The notes under the pieces: model-generated
What the model saw: the letters and a program-made list of their open reading frames with translations, nothing else
Told to the model about the DNA's origin: nothing
Databases searched by the model: none
Origin: Pseudoluteimonas sp047602125
Lineage (GTDB): Bacteria; Pseudomonadota; Gammaproteobacteria; Xanthomonadales; Xanthomonadaceae
NCBI GenBank assembly: GCA_047602125.1
Contig: JASGIB010000001.1
Coordinates: 2,170,001-2,234,000, forward strand
Length of the DNA: 64,000 bases
Direction of reading: 5' to 3'
Shown: one piece after another, positions 63,430 through 64,000 of the stretch
How positions within the stretch are numbered: the first letter of the stretch is position 1
Layout: every line of letters begins with the position of its first letter
Translations under genes and position numbers: made by a program

Positions 63430-64000
63430 ATGACCCGATCCACCCGTGTCCAGCTGTCGAGGCTGTCGCTTGCCCTGGTCGCAGCGATGGCGATGGCGCC
63501 CGCCTTCGCGCAGAGCACCTCGTCCGGCCTCGCCGGCACGGTGACTGGCGCCGATGGCCAGCCGGTTGCCGGGGCCGACGTCACCATCACCCACGTCGAA
63601 TCGGGAACCGTGCGCCACGCCACCACCGATGCGAACGGCCGCTATGCCGCGCAGGGCCTGCGCGTGGGCGGTCCGTACACCGTGACCGTGAACAGCGCGT
63701 CCGGCACCGATACCGAGAGCAACGTCTACCTCGAGTTGAACAAGGTGGCGACGATCGACGCCCACATCGGCGCCGCGGCCAACACGCTGGATACCGTGAC
63801 CGTGACCGCGTCGCGTGCCGCCGCGATGTTCACCCCGGACAACAAGGGCGTCGGCACCAACATCAGCGGCCGCGCGCTGGAAACCGCCGTGTCGGGCAAC
63901 CGTTCGCTGGACGACATCGCGCGCCTGGATCCCCGCGTCACCGTGACCGATTCGAGCGACGGCTCGATCTCCGTCGCCGGCCAGAACAACCGCTACAACA
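63430..64000 (+). CDS. TonB-dependent receptor, Oar-like, 5' part only
   Basis: 190 codons are visible; the gene leaves the window on the right. Signal peptide (LALVAAMAMAPAFAQ), a carboxypeptidase-regulatory-like beta domain (GLAGTVTGADGQPVAGADVT to VYLELNKVATIDAHIG), then a TonB-box-like stretch (TVTVTASRAAAMF) and plug-domain start (RSLDDIARLDPRVTVTD). Oar-like receptors of this class are common in Xanthomonadales and import unknown substrates, often peptide- or glycan-like. Confidence 0.9.
   Translation, partial: MTRSTRVQLSRLSLALVAAMAMAPAFAQSTSSGLAGTVTGADGQPVAGADVTITHVESGTVRHATTDANGRYAAQGLRVGGPYTVTVNSASGTDTESNVYLELNKVATIDAHIGAAANTLDTVTVTASRAAAMFTPDNKGVGTNISGRALETAVSGNRSLDDIARLDPRVTVTDSSDGSISVAGQNNRYN

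Overview
This 64-kb window is GC-rich chromosomal DNA of a gammaproteobacterium, most likely family Xanthomonadaceae/Lysobacteraceae (Lysobacter-, Luteimonas- or Thermomonas-like). The pointers are a fused aspartokinase/diaminopimelate decarboxylase gene (lysAC), the MurL/MurD2 route to D-Glu peptidoglycan precursors known from Xanthomonas, a suf cluster headed by an Rrf2-type SUF regulator, the petABC-sspAB order, several secreted S9 peptidases, an Oar-like TonB receptor, and dispersed palindromic repeats typical of the family. I see no rRNA, tRNA, CRISPR array, transposase or prophage gene. Genus is inference.

Layout. 1-5008: a kelch-repeat protein (cut by the left edge) coupled to sufB and its Rrf2 regulator, a small membrane protein, and an EnvZ/OmpR-like two-component pair. 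5229-15913: envelope and secreted proteins (a 55-residue-repeat protein, a cytochrome c lipoprotein, a DUF5916 outer-membrane protein, a three-lipoprotein operon, a glycine-zipper protein), plus a SET-domain lysine methyltransferase, an HU with a Lys/Ala-rich tail and a second EF-G-like GTPase. 15980-16800: a pile-up of repeats ending in a 703-bp AT-rich cassette bounded by inverted repeats and carrying one lipoprotein gene. 16840-29999: two tandem PhzF enzymes, lysAC-murL-murD2 (wall precursors and lysine), a dienelactone hydrolase, polyprenyl diphosphate synthase, ssb, and rfbBACD (dTDP-L-rhamnose).

30037-41399 is a peptide-use island: three exported prolyl-oligopeptidase-family peptidases, a POT and an OPT peptide transporter and a DUF819 membrane protein. 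41445-52301 holds CorA, a DUF4105 protein, corC-ybeY-phoH, a TetR-controlled ABC export operon on the opposite strand, and miaB-msrB. The export operon sits inside what is usually a compact miaB-phoH-ybeY-corC neighbourhood. 52468-64000: lytic transglycosylase, petABC (bc1 complex), sspAB, nadC and Trm112, purEK, sodB divergent from grxD-SDR-marC, and the start of a TonB-dependent receptor.

Most operons are tight, with ATGA or GTGA overlaps. Against that background the dispersed repeats stand out. One lies exactly at the purE/purK junction, flanked by a 17-bp direct repeat of the purK start, and leaves a 49-codon ORF that restores the 4-nt overlap. Another supplies the start codon of the DUF4105 gene, another the stop codon of sspB. 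The most unusual items are this repeat activity, the inverted-repeat cassette at 16098-16800, and the SET methyltransferase plus lysine-tailed HU.
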